From: Bacillota bacterium
Lineage (GTDB): Bacteria; Bacillota; Clostridia; Peptostreptococcales; Anaerovoracaceae
Assembly (NCBI GenBank): GCA_017394515.1
Contig: JAFPXY010000003.1
Span: forward strand, 1 to 41,804
Length of the DNA stretch: 41,804 nt
Reading direction: 5' to 3'
Part shown: positions 1-8,010 of the stretch, in pieces
Numbering within the stretch: the stretch's first letter is position 1
How the letters are laid out: each line of letters begins with the position of its first letter
Program-made: the position numbers and the translations under genes
The notes under the pieces: model-generated
What the model saw: only the letters and a program-made list of their open reading frames with translations
What the model was told of the DNA's origin: nothing
The model's database searches: none

Positions 1-100
1 CCACAATGCCATATATATGACTTTGTGGTTTATTTTTTGAGCAGGCATTTTTTGCAATAAACCTAACACCGCAAAAAACGTCTTTGCGGTTTACTCACCA
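1..100. repeat. Dispersed hairpin repeat, left copy
   Basis: This non-coding element is built of two palindromes. The first is a 28-nt near-perfect hairpin at 1-28 (CCACAA...TTGTGG around an AT-rich centre). The second is at about 69-92 (ACCGCAAA...TTTGCGGT). The spacer between them holds GCATTTTTTGC and TAAACC. The reverse complement of 41691-41792 aligns along its whole length with the same order of parts, roughly four fifths identical by eye. It lies just past the terminator of the minus-strand gene that ends at 148. No coding potential is seen. Confidence 0.75.
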
Positions 101-114
101 CCACATAAATTAAA

Positions 115-141
115 GGGACAATCTCATTTTGAGACTGTCCC
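115..141 (-). terminator. Intrinsic terminator of the metY-metA-protease unit
   Basis: The stem GGGACA/TGTCCC continues as TCTCA/TGAGA with one mismatch and a short loop. On the minus strand a TTTAATTT tract follows it directly. It sits 7 bases past the stop of the gene at 148-1266. The GTCTCA...TGAGAC core is shared with terminators at 11662, 30697, 31134 and 41653. Confidence 0.75.
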
Positions 142-147
142 TTATTT

Positions 148-1266
148 TTATGATGTGTACCACACCCCATATCCATAGGATGCTTTCCAGGTGCCTAGTT
201 GTTTGTTGTTCCTTGCGAAGTAGATGAAGGAGTTGTTGTACCTGGTGAGCAGGGCGTCGGATTTGAAAGTCTTGATGCTCTTTTTCAGGTCATTGTGGTA
301 GGGGATGTACTTCTTGGCGAGTTTTGCCATGAGGGCCTTGTAGGGCTTCATCTTTACCACGGTGACGGACTGAGGGATTTTGTGCTTCTTCATATATTTT
401 GCACCGTAGGGCCAGTTCTTTTTGTGCTGTTTGCCTATGCGCTTTACGGCGTCTACTGTTTTCTCGCCCTTGACGAACATCTTATGGTAGACGGCGTCTG
501 TATCGACTGTGTCGTAATATTTCTGGAAGTCGTTATCGCTGTCCCAGGTCCATCCGCCGAAATCCAGCTGGTTCACGACCATGTAGTCGGTATAGTCAGC
601 ATAGAAATCCAAAATGCTGGTGGTGCCGGATGCGCAGTTGGTGCCGTAGTCTATAAATGCGAACTTCTGGCCGAACTTATTCACTCCGTACTTGAGGAGA
701 GTCTTGGTATCTTTCTCGCTTAAGGATGCGCAGAAGGTCTTGTCTCCGCCATGGCCTGAATACTTGATGGCCACGTGCTTGGAGGGGCTTTTTTTCTTTA
801 TTATATCGAAGAAGGCCTTATATGCGCTGAGGCGGGCGGAGCTGTTCTTAGAGGGCTTTCCCTCGACGCTCTTGACCTTCACGGTCTTTAGGCAGCGGGA
901 ATCTCTGAAGGCGCGCCAGGCCTTGGCATATTTCTCATAAGTGTTCAGCTTGGACATGTCATAATTCTTATCGATGTACTTGGTGGCTGCGTCATCGATA
1001 TTGCCCTTGAACTTATAGAGGCAGATCCGGTCGCTCCAGATGACCACATCGTAAAGGGTGTAGACATCTGTGTCCTTTTCGGGTACAGCGCACATGACGC
1101 CGCCTAAGCCTTCGTTAAATTCTGCTGTCGCATAGGACACCCTCATGATCACCATCTTGTTGGTTTTGGTGATCTTGTAGGAATCATAGGAAGTGGCTCC
1201 GAAGGCTGCTGAAACGGAAGTCAGGATCAAAGCCATGCAGATAAGTAATGAAACGATCTTTTTCAT
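148..1266 (-). CDS. Secreted clostripain-like (C11/caspase-fold) protein
   Basis: This 372-residue protein has a Sec signal peptide (residues 1-23, MKK, hydrophobic core, AFG-A cleavage). The middle of the chain carries YSGHGG (His172) and a second strand ending in a Tyr-Gly-Thr-Asn-Cys motif (Cys211). That spacing and order fit the His-Cys dyad of clostripain-type C11 and related clan CD cysteine peptidases, so a secreted or wall-associated protease is likely. The usual Asp-Ala-Cys around the nucleophile is replaced by Thr-Asn-Cys, so activity is not certain. The start has a good AAAGGAGGTG site 41 bases beyond metA on the same strand, so co-transcription with metA is possible. An intrinsic terminator follows. 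The substrate is unknown. Confidence 0.6.
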   Translation of the reverse strand: MKKIVSLLICMALILTSVSAAFGATSYDSYKITKTNKMVIMRVSYATAEFNEGLGGVMCAVPEKDTDVYTLYDVVIWSDRICLYKFKGNIDDAATKYIDKNYDMSKLNTYEKYAKAWRAFRDSRCLKTVKVKSVEGKPSKNSSARLSAYKAFFDIIKKKSPSKHVAIKYSGHGGDKTFCASLSEKDTKTLLKYGVNKFGQKFAFIDYGTNCASGTTSILDFYADYTDYMVVNQLDFGGWTWDSDNDFQKYYDTVDTDAVYHKMFVKGEKTVDAVKRIGKQHKKNWPYGAKYMKKHKIPQSVTVVKMKPYKALMAKLAKKYIPYHNDLKKSIKTFKSDALLTRYNNSFIYFARNNKQLGTWKASYGYGVWYTS

Positions 1267-1307
1267 TTGGCACCTCCTTTGTGAACGGGAAGCGATAATT
1301 AATATGA

Positions 1308-2249
1308 TTAATATGTGTATCTTGGACGATCTTCCTTCTTGACCTCCTTGAGATCGAAAGGTGTATCCTGATATACGTGGTTGATCCAGTTGGCAAAGAG
1401 CAGGGTAGCGCAGGATCTCCAGGTCACGTAGGTATCATTTTTGGGATCATCGCCCTCGTAGTAGTTCTTTGGAACGTTTATATCAAGGCCCTTGTCCAGA
1501 TCTCTGTGGAATTCAGCGTCCAAGGTGTGCTCGTCGTATTCGGCATGGCCCATGAGGAATACCTGGTCCAGATCGTGGGTCGCGCAGGCATAGACGCCTG
1601 CATCCTTGGAGCTAACCAGTATATCCAGTTCGGGTACGGCTTCCAGATCCTCGCGGCGCACGGTGGTGTACCTGGAGTGGGGAACTGAGAAGACGTCGTC
1701 GAAACCTCTGAAGAGAGGCGAGAACTTGGCTTCCAGTTTATGGTGGAAAACTCCGAAGAGCTTAGCCGGCATCTCGATCTTAGGAACTCCGAAGTGATAG
1801 TAGAGGCCTGCCTGAGCGCCCCAGCAGATGTGCATTGTGCTGGTTACGTGGGTCTTGGACCATTCCATCATCTCACAGAGTTCGTCCCAGTATTCCACTT
1901 CCTCAAAGTCCAGAAGTTCCACGGGAGCTCCGGTGATGATCATGCCGTCGTAGTTGTTTTCTTTGATGTCGTCAAAGGTGTTATAGAAGGCGATGAGATG
2001 CTCCATGGGAGTGTTCTTTGGATGATGGGAAGTAGGGATCAACAGATCCAGCTGCACCTGAATGGGTGTGTTACCGATAAGACGTGCTATCTGGGTCTCG
2101 GTCTCTATTTTTTTGGGCATCAGATTGAGCAAAAGTATTTTAAGCGGACGGATCTGCTGGGTAGTAGCTCTGGTTTCCGTCATTACGAAGATATTTTCGC
2201 TTTTAAGTACCTCTGTAGCGGGTAGATTATTGGGTATTACAATGGGCAT
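1308..2249 (-). CDS. metA: Homoserine O-acetyltransferase (MetA family)
   Basis: The cytoplasmic enzyme acylates homoserine in the first committed step of methionine synthesis. Its 313 residues match the family length. The nucleophile Cys142 lies in HICWGAQAG, and the His235/Glu237 pair lies in MGHAEYDEH. Residue 111 is Glu (GAPVELLDF). In this family Glu111 is associated with acetyl-CoA use, as in Bacillus cereus, and Gly111 with succinyl-CoA use, as in E. coli, so the product is predicted to be O-acetylhomoserine despite the common label succinyltransferase. This fits the upstream metY, which uses O-acetylhomoserine. The gap to metY is 62 bases on the same strand. No SAM riboswitch or T-box is visible in the gap. 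Confidence 0.95.
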   Translation of the reverse strand: MPIVIPNNLPATEVLKSENIFVMTETRATTQQIRPLKILLLNLMPKKIETETQIARLIGNTPIQVQLDLLIPTSHHPKNTPMEHLIAFYNTFDDIKENNYDGMIITGAPVELLDFEEVEYWDELCEMMEWSKTHVTSTMHICWGAQAGLYYHFGVPKIEMPAKLFGVFHHKLEAKFSPLFRGFDDVFSVPHSRYTTVRREDLEAVPELDILVSSKDAGVYACATHDLDQVFLMGHAEYDEHTLDAEFHRDLDKGLDINVPKNYYEGDDPKNDTYVTWRSCATLLFANWINHVYQDTPFDLKEVKKEDRPRYTY

Positions 2250-2311
2250 TTGGGTGTATTTCCTCGCTTTACGTTATAATTTATATTGTTAACCGCCCTA
2301 GAAATGCATTT

Positions 2312-3586
2312 TTACACTCTTTCAAGGGCCTGATTGATGTCTTCGATGAGGTCATCTGCGTCTTCAAGTCCCACGGAAAGCCTTATTTGGTCTGCGGGAA
2401 CGCCTGCAGCCTTGAGCTGTTCATCGGTCATCTGGCGATGGGTGGATGAAGCGGGGTGGAGACAGCAGGTATGGGAGTCTGCCACGTGGGTCTCGATGGT
2501 TGCTAATTTCAGATAGCTCATGAATTCTTCTGCTTTAGCTCTTCCTCCTTTGACTCCGAAGCAAAGAACTCCGCAGGTTCCCTTGGGCATATATTTCTTT
2601 GCGATCTCATAGTAAGGGTTGTCGGGAAGGCCGGGATAGTTGATCCAGGAGATCTTGGGATGATTCTGAAGGAACTGGGCTATCTTAAGAGCGTTCTCCG
2701 TATGGCGCTGAACTCTCACGTGAAGGCTCTCCAGACCGAGCTCTACAAGATAGGAGTCATGAGGTGAGGGAGTCGAACCGAAGTCTCTCATGAGCTGAGC
2801 CATGATCTTGGTGATGTAGGCTTTGCCCAGTCCGAACTTCTCCGTATATACTACTCCGTGGTAGCTGTCATCGGGAGTGGTGAGTCCGGGGAATTTGTCG
2901 GGATATTTGTTCCAGTCAAAGTTGCCGGAATCCACTACGCAGCCGCCGATAATGGAGGCTGTACCCTGCATGTATTTGGTGGTGGAGTGGGTGACGATGT
3001 CAGCGCCCCACTCGAAAGGCCTGCAATGGATGGGAGTTGCAAAGGTATTGTCCACGATGAGAGGAACGCCATGGGCGTGAGCGGCTTTGGCGAAGCGCTC
3101 TATATCGAAGACCGTAAGGGCGGGGTTAGCGATGGTCTCGCCGAAGACCGCCTTGGTGTTAGGTCTGAAGGCTGCTTCCAGTTCTTCATCGGAACAGAGA
3201 GGATCCACGAAGGTGAACTCTACGCCCATCCTTGCCATGGTTACCGCGAAGAGGTTGAAGGAACCTCCGTAGATGGTAGCTGAGGCGACCACGTGATCAC
3301 CATTTCCTGCGATATTGAATACCGCAAAGAAATTAGCCGCCTGACCGGAACTTGTAAGAATGGCTGCTGTGCCGCCTTCCAGGGCAGCTATCTTGGCTGC
3401 CACGAAATCGTTGGTGGGATTGGCAAGACGGGAATACATATAGTCGTCGGATTCCAGCTCGAAGAGCTTGGCCATATCCTGGGATGTATCGTATTTAAAA
3501 GTTGTGCTCTGATAGATGGGAAGCTGTCTGGCTTCTGCGTTTTTTGCTTCGTAGCCTGCGTGAAGGCAAAGGGTTTCCGGTTTCAT
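2312..3586 (-). CDS. metY: O-acetylhomoserine sulfhydrylase (PLP)
   Basis: This 424-residue protein of the Cys/Met-metabolism PLP family converts O-acetylhomoserine plus sulfide to homocysteine. The internal aldimine lysine is in THSTTKYMQG and the upstream Asp in IVDNTFATP. The length (about 425) and the N-terminus (ETLCLHAGYE) match MetY rather than the shorter MetB/MetC enzymes. The start codon lies 2 bases beyond the stop of the EamA gene, so the two are translated from one message. Together with metA it forms a direct-sulfhydrylation route. A plausible sulfide donor is the cysteine desulfidase at 38233. Some MetY enzymes also accept methanethiol, and the sequence cannot decide between the two. 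Confidence 0.93.
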   Translation of the reverse strand: MKPETLCLHAGYEAKNAEARQLPIYQSTTFKYDTSQDMAKLFELESDDYMYSRLANPTNDFVAAKIAALEGGTAAILTSSGQAANFFAVFNIAGNGDHVVASATIYGGSFNLFAVTMARMGVEFTFVDPLCSDEELEAAFRPNTKAVFGETIANPALTVFDIERFAKAAHAHGVPLIVDNTFATPIHCRPFEWGADIVTHSTTKYMQGTASIIGGCVVDSGNFDWNKYPDKFPGLTTPDDSYHGVVYTEKFGLGKAYITKIMAQLMRDFGSTPSPHDSYLVELGLESLHVRVQRHTENALKIAQFLQNHPKISWINYPGLPDNPYYEIAKKYMPKGTCGVLCFGVKGGRAKAEEFMSYLKLATIETHVADSHTCCLHPASSTHRQMTDEQLKAAGVPADQIRLSVGLEDADDLIEDINQALERV

Positions 3587-3588
3587 TT

Positions 3589-4482
3589 TTAGCTCCTTCG
3601 TAAATCTTCTGTATTTGAAACGCTTCCTTCGGGAAGTGTATTTCTGGCATCTAAAATGGTATAGGCTATGACGGCTCCGATGATGAGTACCGCGCCGATC
3701 AAAGCTCTGGATCCGGGCACTTCACCATAGATGAGAGCTACCCAGATGGGATTCAGTATAGGTTCAATCATGCTGATCAAGGAGACCGCAACGCCACTGA
3801 TAAGGGCTGTGGCTCTTCCATAGAGTGAGTAGGGGATGCCCATCTGGACAACGCCCAGGAAGACCACCAAGAGGATGGGTACCAGGGTTATCTCTGCGTG
3901 ATCCGTGAAGATGTAGCCTAAGGGAACGCAGATCACAGCCAGGGCTGTATGTCCCAGCACCAGACCGGAGATGCGCTCGCCATCGTCCTTGATCTCTCCT
4001 GTAAGGGCGTACATGATGCCCATGAAAAAGCCCGAGGTGACGGCCAGAATATTACCGAACATGCCGTTTCCGGAGACCTGATCCATGAAGAAGAGGACGA
4101 TGCCAAAGAGGGCAGCCAATACGGTTATTATCTCATAGGCTTTTAGCTTGCGCTTGAGGACAAAGGCCGTGACCAGTAACACGAATATAGGTGCCGTGTA
4201 CTGGAGCACTATGGCGTTGGCCGCGGTGGTGAACTTGTTGGCAGATACGAAGCAGACCAGGTTCATGAAGGTGAGGAAGGCTATGCCTATGGACTTCTTA
4301 GTCGCCTTGAGCTTATAGCCGGACATCTTCATGGACATGTAAATGATGACGGCACTGAAAATGCCCCTGCCTCCGACGATAAGGAGAGGATTCCAGTTGA
4401 TGTATTTCATGGTGATGCCGCTCATGCTCCAAAGCACTCCGCAGGCCACCATCATCAGTTCGCCTTTGCGTTTGTCCGTCAT
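3589..4482 (-). CDS. EamA/DMT-family transporter
   Basis: This 297-residue, ten-segment membrane protein has two tandem EamA repeats (about residues 5-140 and 150-278). The second repeat ends in the typical EPILNPIWVALIYGE stretch. The family exports or imports amino acids and related metabolites across the cell membrane. As first gene of the minus-strand unit with metY and metA, a role in efflux or uptake of a sulfur amino acid or homoserine-like compound is reasonable, but the sequence gives no proof of substrate. A good promoter lies directly upstream (4520-4548), overlapping the end of the lysR gene region. Confidence 0.88.
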   Translation of the reverse strand: MTDKRKGELMMVACGVLWSMSGITMKYINWNPLLIVGGRGIFSAVIIYMSMKMSGYKLKATKKSIGIAFLTFMNLVCFVSANKFTTAANAIVLQYTAPIFVLLVTAFVLKRKLKAYEIITVLAALFGIVLFFMDQVSGNGMFGNILAVTSGFFMGIMYALTGEIKDDGERISGLVLGHTALAVICVPLGYIFTDHAEITLVPILLVVFLGVVQMGIPYSLYGRATALISGVAVSLISMIEPILNPIWVALIYGEVPGSRALIGAVLIIGAVIAYTILDARNTLPEGSVSNTEDLRRS

Positions 4483-4519
4483 AGATATCTGTTCGTCCTT
4501 ATAAATAGATTAATTATAT

Positions 4520-4548
4520 ATTATATCATTCAGAGTGTGATTGTTCAA
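4520..4548 (-). promoter_or_regulatory. Sigma-A promoter of the eamA-metY-metA unit
   Basis: Read on the minus strand, TTGAAC and TATAAT are separated by exactly 17 bases. The -35 is at 4543-4548 and the -10 at 4520-4525, 37 bases before the eamA start. The -35 box lies only 5 bases from the stop of the lysR gene on the same strand. Confidence 0.75.
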
Positions 4549-4552
4549 GTTT

Positions 4553-5434
4553 TTACTGGAGCCCCTCCACAAATGTCTGGATCTCTTCCGTGAGGAGTTT
4601 AGCAGTGGGGGAGATGGCCTCCGGGTCAGCATAGGTAATGCCTATGGTACGGGAAGGATTGCCTACGATAGGGTATTTTTTGACGCCGGAAGGAGCGACT
4701 GACGCTACCAGATCGGGAATGATGCATATGCCCATGCCTTCCTTTACCATGGCAAAGAGGGTCTGGTTCATGACCGTCTCATAGTAAGCGTCCACGTGGA
4801 TGTAGTTTTCCATGAGGAACTTTCTGGCATCGTACATTTCGCACTCCTTATTGATGATAAGGGTGTTCTTGTGAGATTTCAGATCGCTCAATGTTATAAA
4901 GGTCTTGTTTTCAGGTACGAAATCCTCTGAAGTTACACAGATCAGCGGATCTTCCTTCAGGGGCAAAAAATTGGTATTCCCGGCCAATTCATCGGTGGTA
5001 AAGGCCATGTCAACTTCTCCTTCATCGAGCCACTCCAGGAGGTTTGAATAATCTCCCTGCTGGAAGATGACGTCGATGCCGGGATATTTTTCTTTGAAGT
5101 CGTGGAGTATCTTGATGAACCAGTTGGAGGCCACAGAACTGAAGAGGCCGATGCGTACAGCTCCGACGTCGTAATTGTTTATGATGTTGATCTCCTGATC
5201 CAGGTTGTTTTGTATCTTTATGAGGTTTCTGATGTGGGGCAGGACGCGCTTGCCGTTTGATGTGATGACCGCTCCGGCGCGGTTTCTGTTAAAAAGGCTG
5301 AAGCCAAACTCTGTCTCCAGGGCCTTTACGGCATGGCTGACGGCGGAAGCTGAGAGGTTCAGTTTCTCCGCTGCCTTGACGAAACTTCCGGAATCTACCA
5401 CTTCCAGAAACACCTTGTAGGAATAAAGAGACAT
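4553..5434 (-). CDS. LysR-type transcriptional regulator
   Basis: The 293 residues have the family architecture. An N-terminal winged helix-turn-helix spans about residues 1-60 (FVKAAEKLNLSASAVSHAVK, then FGFSLFNR), and a periplasmic-binding-like effector domain spans about 90-290. It is divergent from fhs. A clear dyad (5474-5499) sits between the two genes, over the region where its own -35 should be (its -10 is ATTATA on the plus strand at 5453-5458) and 16 bases before the fhs -35. Autoregulation and control of fhs are therefore likely. It could instead control the downstream eamA-metY-metA unit. The effector is unknown. Confidence 0.9.
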   Translation of the reverse strand: MSLYSYKVFLEVVDSGSFVKAAEKLNLSASAVSHAVKALETEFGFSLFNRNRAGAVITSNGKRVLPHIRNLIKIQNNLDQEINIINNYDVGAVRIGLFSSVASNWFIKILHDFKEKYPGIDVIFQQGDYSNLLEWLDEGEVDMAFTTDELAGNTNFLPLKEDPLICVTSEDFVPENKTFITLSDLKSHKNTLIINKECEMYDARKFLMENYIHVDAYYETVMNQTLFAMVKEGMGICIIPDLVASVAPSGVKKYPIVGNPSRTIGITYADPEAISPTAKLLTEEIQTFVEGLQ

Positions 5435-5473
5435 TTTCTATCCTTTCCTTTAATTATAAATGAAAAATCGCAA

Positions 5474-5499
5474 TTAACATGAACAAATCTTCAAGTTAA
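5474..5499. promoter_or_regulatory. Candidate LysR-family operator
   Basis: The interrupted dyad has arms TTAACATGAA and TTCAAGTTAA separated by 6 bases, with one mismatched pair. It includes TGAA-N6-TTCA, of the T-N11/12-A type typical of LysR sites. It lies between the divergent lysR and fhs promoters. Confidence 0.6.
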
Positions 5500-5515
5500 C
5501 TGCCTAAAAAGTAGG

Positions 5516-5544
5516 TTTACACGGAGGCAAACCGACGCTATAAT
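5516..5544 (+). promoter_or_regulatory. Promoter of the fhs operon
   Basis: TTTACA (5516-5521) and TATAAT (5539-5544) are separated by 17 bases. Transcription would begin near 5551, leaving a leader of about 130 bases before the fhs start. Confidence 0.78.
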
Positions 5545-5560
5545 GTAGATGTTAATTTAC

Positions 5561-5621
5561 AAGGCTTGGTTTAAAACCTTATACGCTCATTGTATTACAT
5601 ACCGAAAAAAATACAAGCCTT
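5561..5621 (+). other. Possible stem in the fhs leader
   Basis: AAGGCTTG (5561-5568) and CAAGCCTT (5614-5621) are perfect inverted repeats in the untranslated leader. A GCAAAAAA octamer follows at 5627. It may fold as an RNA stem. There is no downstream T-run and no match to a riboswitch I know. Confidence 0.3.
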
Positions 5622-5679
5622 TATACGCAAAAAATTATAATTATATACATTATTTACAAGGATTTAATAGGAGGAAGAA

Positions 5680-7359
5680 ATGGCAGAATTCAAAACAGAT
5701 ATCGAGATCGCCCAGGCGTGTCAGAAAAAGAAGATCACTGAGATCGCAAAGGTAGCAGGCGTCCCTGAAGAATATCTGGAACAGTACGGAAATTATAAAG
5801 CAAAAGTAGACACAAAACTTTTAAAAGATATGGCAGATAAGCCGGATGGAAAGCTCATCCTGGTTACCGCCATCACCCCTACACCTGCCGGTGAAGGTAA
5901 GACCACCACATCCGTTGGTCTTGCAGATGGTTTAAGAAAGATCGGCAAGAAGTCCATCGTAGCTCTTCGTGAACCTTCCCTTGGCCCTGTATTCGGTATC
6001 AAGGGTGGTGCTGCAGGTGGTGGATATGCTCAGGTAGTACCCATGGAAGACATCAACCTTCACTTCACAGGCGATTTCCACGCTGTTGGAGCTGCCAACA
6101 ACCTTCTGGCTGCTCTTCTGGACAACCATATCCAGCAGGGTAACTCCTTAAGGATCGATCCCAAGCAGATCACCTGGAAGAGAGCAGTGGATATGAACGA
6201 CAGACAGTTAAGACACATCGTCGGTGGTCTTGGCGGAAGAGTTCAGGGTGTACCCAGAGAAGATGGATTCGAGATCACAGTAGCATCTGAAGTAATGGCT
6301 ATTCTTTGCCTTGCAACTGATATTTCAGACCTTAAGGCAAGACTTGCTAAGATCATCGTTGGATATACTTATGACGGACAGCCTGTAACCGCTCACGACC
6401 TCAAGGCTGAAGGCGCTATGGCAGCCCTCTTAAAGGACGCTATCAAGCCCAACATGGTACAGACTCTTGAAGGAACACCTGCATTCATCCATGGCGGTCC
6501 CTTCGCTAACATCGCTCACGGCTGCAACTCCGTAACAGCTACAAAGATGGCTCTGAAGCTTTCTGACTACGCTGTAACAGAAGCCGGTTTCGCTGCAGAC
6601 CTTGGAGCAGAAAAGTTCATCGACATCAAGTGCAGAATGGCCGGCCTTAAGCCTTCCGCAGTAGTAATCGTTGCTACCGTAAGAGCTCTCAAATATCACG
6701 GTGGAGTTCCCAAGGATGAACTCACAAAGGAAAACCTTGAAGCTCTCGAAGCAGGTCTTCCCAACCTCCTTCAGCACGTTTCAAACGTCAAGGAAGTATA
6801 TGGCCTTCCTTGCGTAGTAGCCATTAACGCTTTCCCGACAGATACCAAGGCAGAACTTGACCTCGTAGAGAAGAAGTGCAATGAGCTCGGCGTAAACGTT
6901 GCTCTTTCAGAAGTTTGGGCTAAGGGCGGCGAAGGCGGCGTAACCTTAGCTGAGGAAGTTGTACGTCTCTGCGAAGAACCTAACAACTTCAGCTACACCT
7001 ATGACCTTGACATGTCCATCGAGAAAAAGATCAGTGCTATCTGCCACAAGGTATATCACGCTAAGCACATGTTCATCCTGGCCAACGCCAGAAACAAGGC
7101 TAAAGAGATCGAAGCTCTCGGTTACAGAGATCTTCCTATCTGCATGGCTAAGACCCAGTATTCCTTCTCAGATAACCCGAAACTCCTCGGAGCACCTCAG
7201 GATTTCACAGTTCAGATAACAAATGTTAAAGTTTGTGCCGGTGCGGGCTTTATTGTTGCTTACGCAGGTGATATAATGACTATGCCGGGACTTCCTAAAG
7301 TTCCTTCGGCAGAAAAGATCGATATCGACGAAAACGGCGTTATCAGCGGATTATTCTAA
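5680..7359 (+). CDS. fhs: Formate-tetrahydrofolate ligase
   Basis: The enzyme makes 10-formyl-THF from formate, THF and ATP, feeding purines, fMet-tRNA and the methyl branch of one-carbon flow. The 559 residues match the family (about 555-560). A P-loop-like [16 protein letters not shown] lies near residues 67-82, followed by the family-typical [20 protein letters not shown] and later KGGEGG. The ATG has an AGGAGGAAG ribosome site. It is the first gene of an fhs-fchA-folD run with gaps of 24 and 15 bases, all in one direction. Codon use is regular and looks highly expressed. The upstream LysR dyad suggests regulated expression. Confidence 0.97.
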   Translation: MAEFKTDIEIAQACQKKKITEIAKVAGVPEEYLEQYGNYKAKVDTKLLKDMADKPDGKLILVTAITPTPAGEGKTTTSVGLADGLRKIGKKSIVALREPSLGPVFGIKGGAAGGGYAQVVPMEDINLHFTGDFHAVGAANNLLAALLDNHIQQGNSLRIDPKQITWKRAVDMNDRQLRHIVGGLGGRVQGVPREDGFEITVASEVMAILCLATDISDLKARLAKIIVGYTYDGQPVTAHDLKAEGAMAALLKDAIKPNMVQTLEGTPAFIHGGPFANIAHGCNSVTATKMALKLSDYAVTEAGFAADLGAEKFIDIKCRMAGLKPSAVVIVATVRALKYHGGVPKDELTKENLEALEAGLPNLLQHVSNVKEVYGLPCVVAINAFPTDTKAELDLVEKKCNELGVNVALSEVWAKGGEGGVTLAEEVVRLCEEPNNFSYTYDLDMSIEKKISAICHKVYHAKHMFILANARNKAKEIEALGYRDLPICMAKTQYSFSDNPKLLGAPQDFTVQITNVKVCAGAGFIVAYAGDIMTMPGLPKVPSAEKIDIDENGVISGLF

Positions 7360-7383
7360 TCTATAGTACTAAGAGGGAAAGGT

Positions 7384-7995
7384 ATGTTTGAGAATACGAC
7401 AATCAAGGAATTTACTGAACAGCTGGCATCACCATCTTCAGTTCCCGGAGGTGGAGGAGCTTCCGCTCTTGTAGGAGCTATAGGAATAGCTCTTGGAGAC
7501 ATGGTGGGAGAGCATACCGTTGGAAAGAAAAAGTATATTGACGTAGAGGAAGATATCAAAGCTCTTATGGTGAGAGCTCAGGATCTGAGAGCCAGACTGG
7601 TGGACTGCGTTGAAAAGGATGCGGTAGCCTTTGAGCCTCTTTCAAAGGCCTATAAGATCCCAAAGGACGATCCCTCAAGGGACGAAATCCTTGAGAAGTG
7701 TTTAAGAGACGCTGCTCAAGTGCCTTTGGAGATCTTTGAGATCTGTCTTGAATCCATCGAAGTGGTTAAAGAGTTTAAGGAGAAGGGCTCCAGACTGATC
7801 ATTTCCGATGCCGCCACCGGTGCCGTAATGCTCAAGGGAGCCATGTATGGTGCTGCCATAAACGTCAAAGTTAACACTAACCTCATGAAGGATAGGGAAT
7901 ATGCTGATGAGATCGCAGATTACGTTGATGAGAAGCTGGAAGAGTACGAGATCATCGCAGATCAGATATTCGAAAGCTACTACAACACCTTATGA
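7384..7995 (+). CDS. fchA: Methenyl-THF cyclohydrolase (FchA family)
   Basis: This 203-residue protein of the formiminotransferase-cyclodeaminase fold has the family hallmark SVPGGGGASALVGAIG near residues 20-35 and an all-helical remainder. In clostridial one-carbon clusters this stand-alone form hydrolyses 5,10-methenyl-THF to 10-formyl-THF. It could also be a formimidoyl-THF cyclodeaminase, but the position between fhs and folD favours the cyclohydrolase. Its presence matters because the adjacent FolD lacks the residues for that step. The start has a GAGGGAAAGGT ribosome site. Confidence 0.88.
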   Translation: MFENTTIKEFTEQLASPSSVPGGGGASALVGAIGIALGDMVGEHTVGKKKYIDVEEDIKALMVRAQDLRARLVDCVEKDAVAFEPLSKAYKIPKDDPSRDEILEKCLRDAAQVPLEIFEICLESIEVVKEFKEKGSRLIISDAATGAVMLKGAMYGAAINVKVNTNLMKDREYADEIADYVDEKLEEYEIIADQIFESYYNTL

Positions 7996-8010
7996 TCAAG
8001 GAGGAAAATT

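Noticed and set aside
1740-2225. Plus-strand frames opposite metA, and similar long frames opposite folD, PepX, CocE and M32 genes
   Set aside because: They are mirror readings of well-recognised genes, without ribosome sites or recognisable domains.
2250-4552. SAM riboswitch or T-box ahead of metY/metA
   Set aside because: The leaders are short (37 bases before eamA, 62 bases between metY and metA) and show no kink-turn, T-box bulge or terminator pair.
5549-5755. Small gene of 68 codons at the start of the fhs operon
   Set aside because: It has no ribosome site, starts at the probable transcription start, overlaps fhs out of frame and has a composition like untranslated AT-rich DNA.
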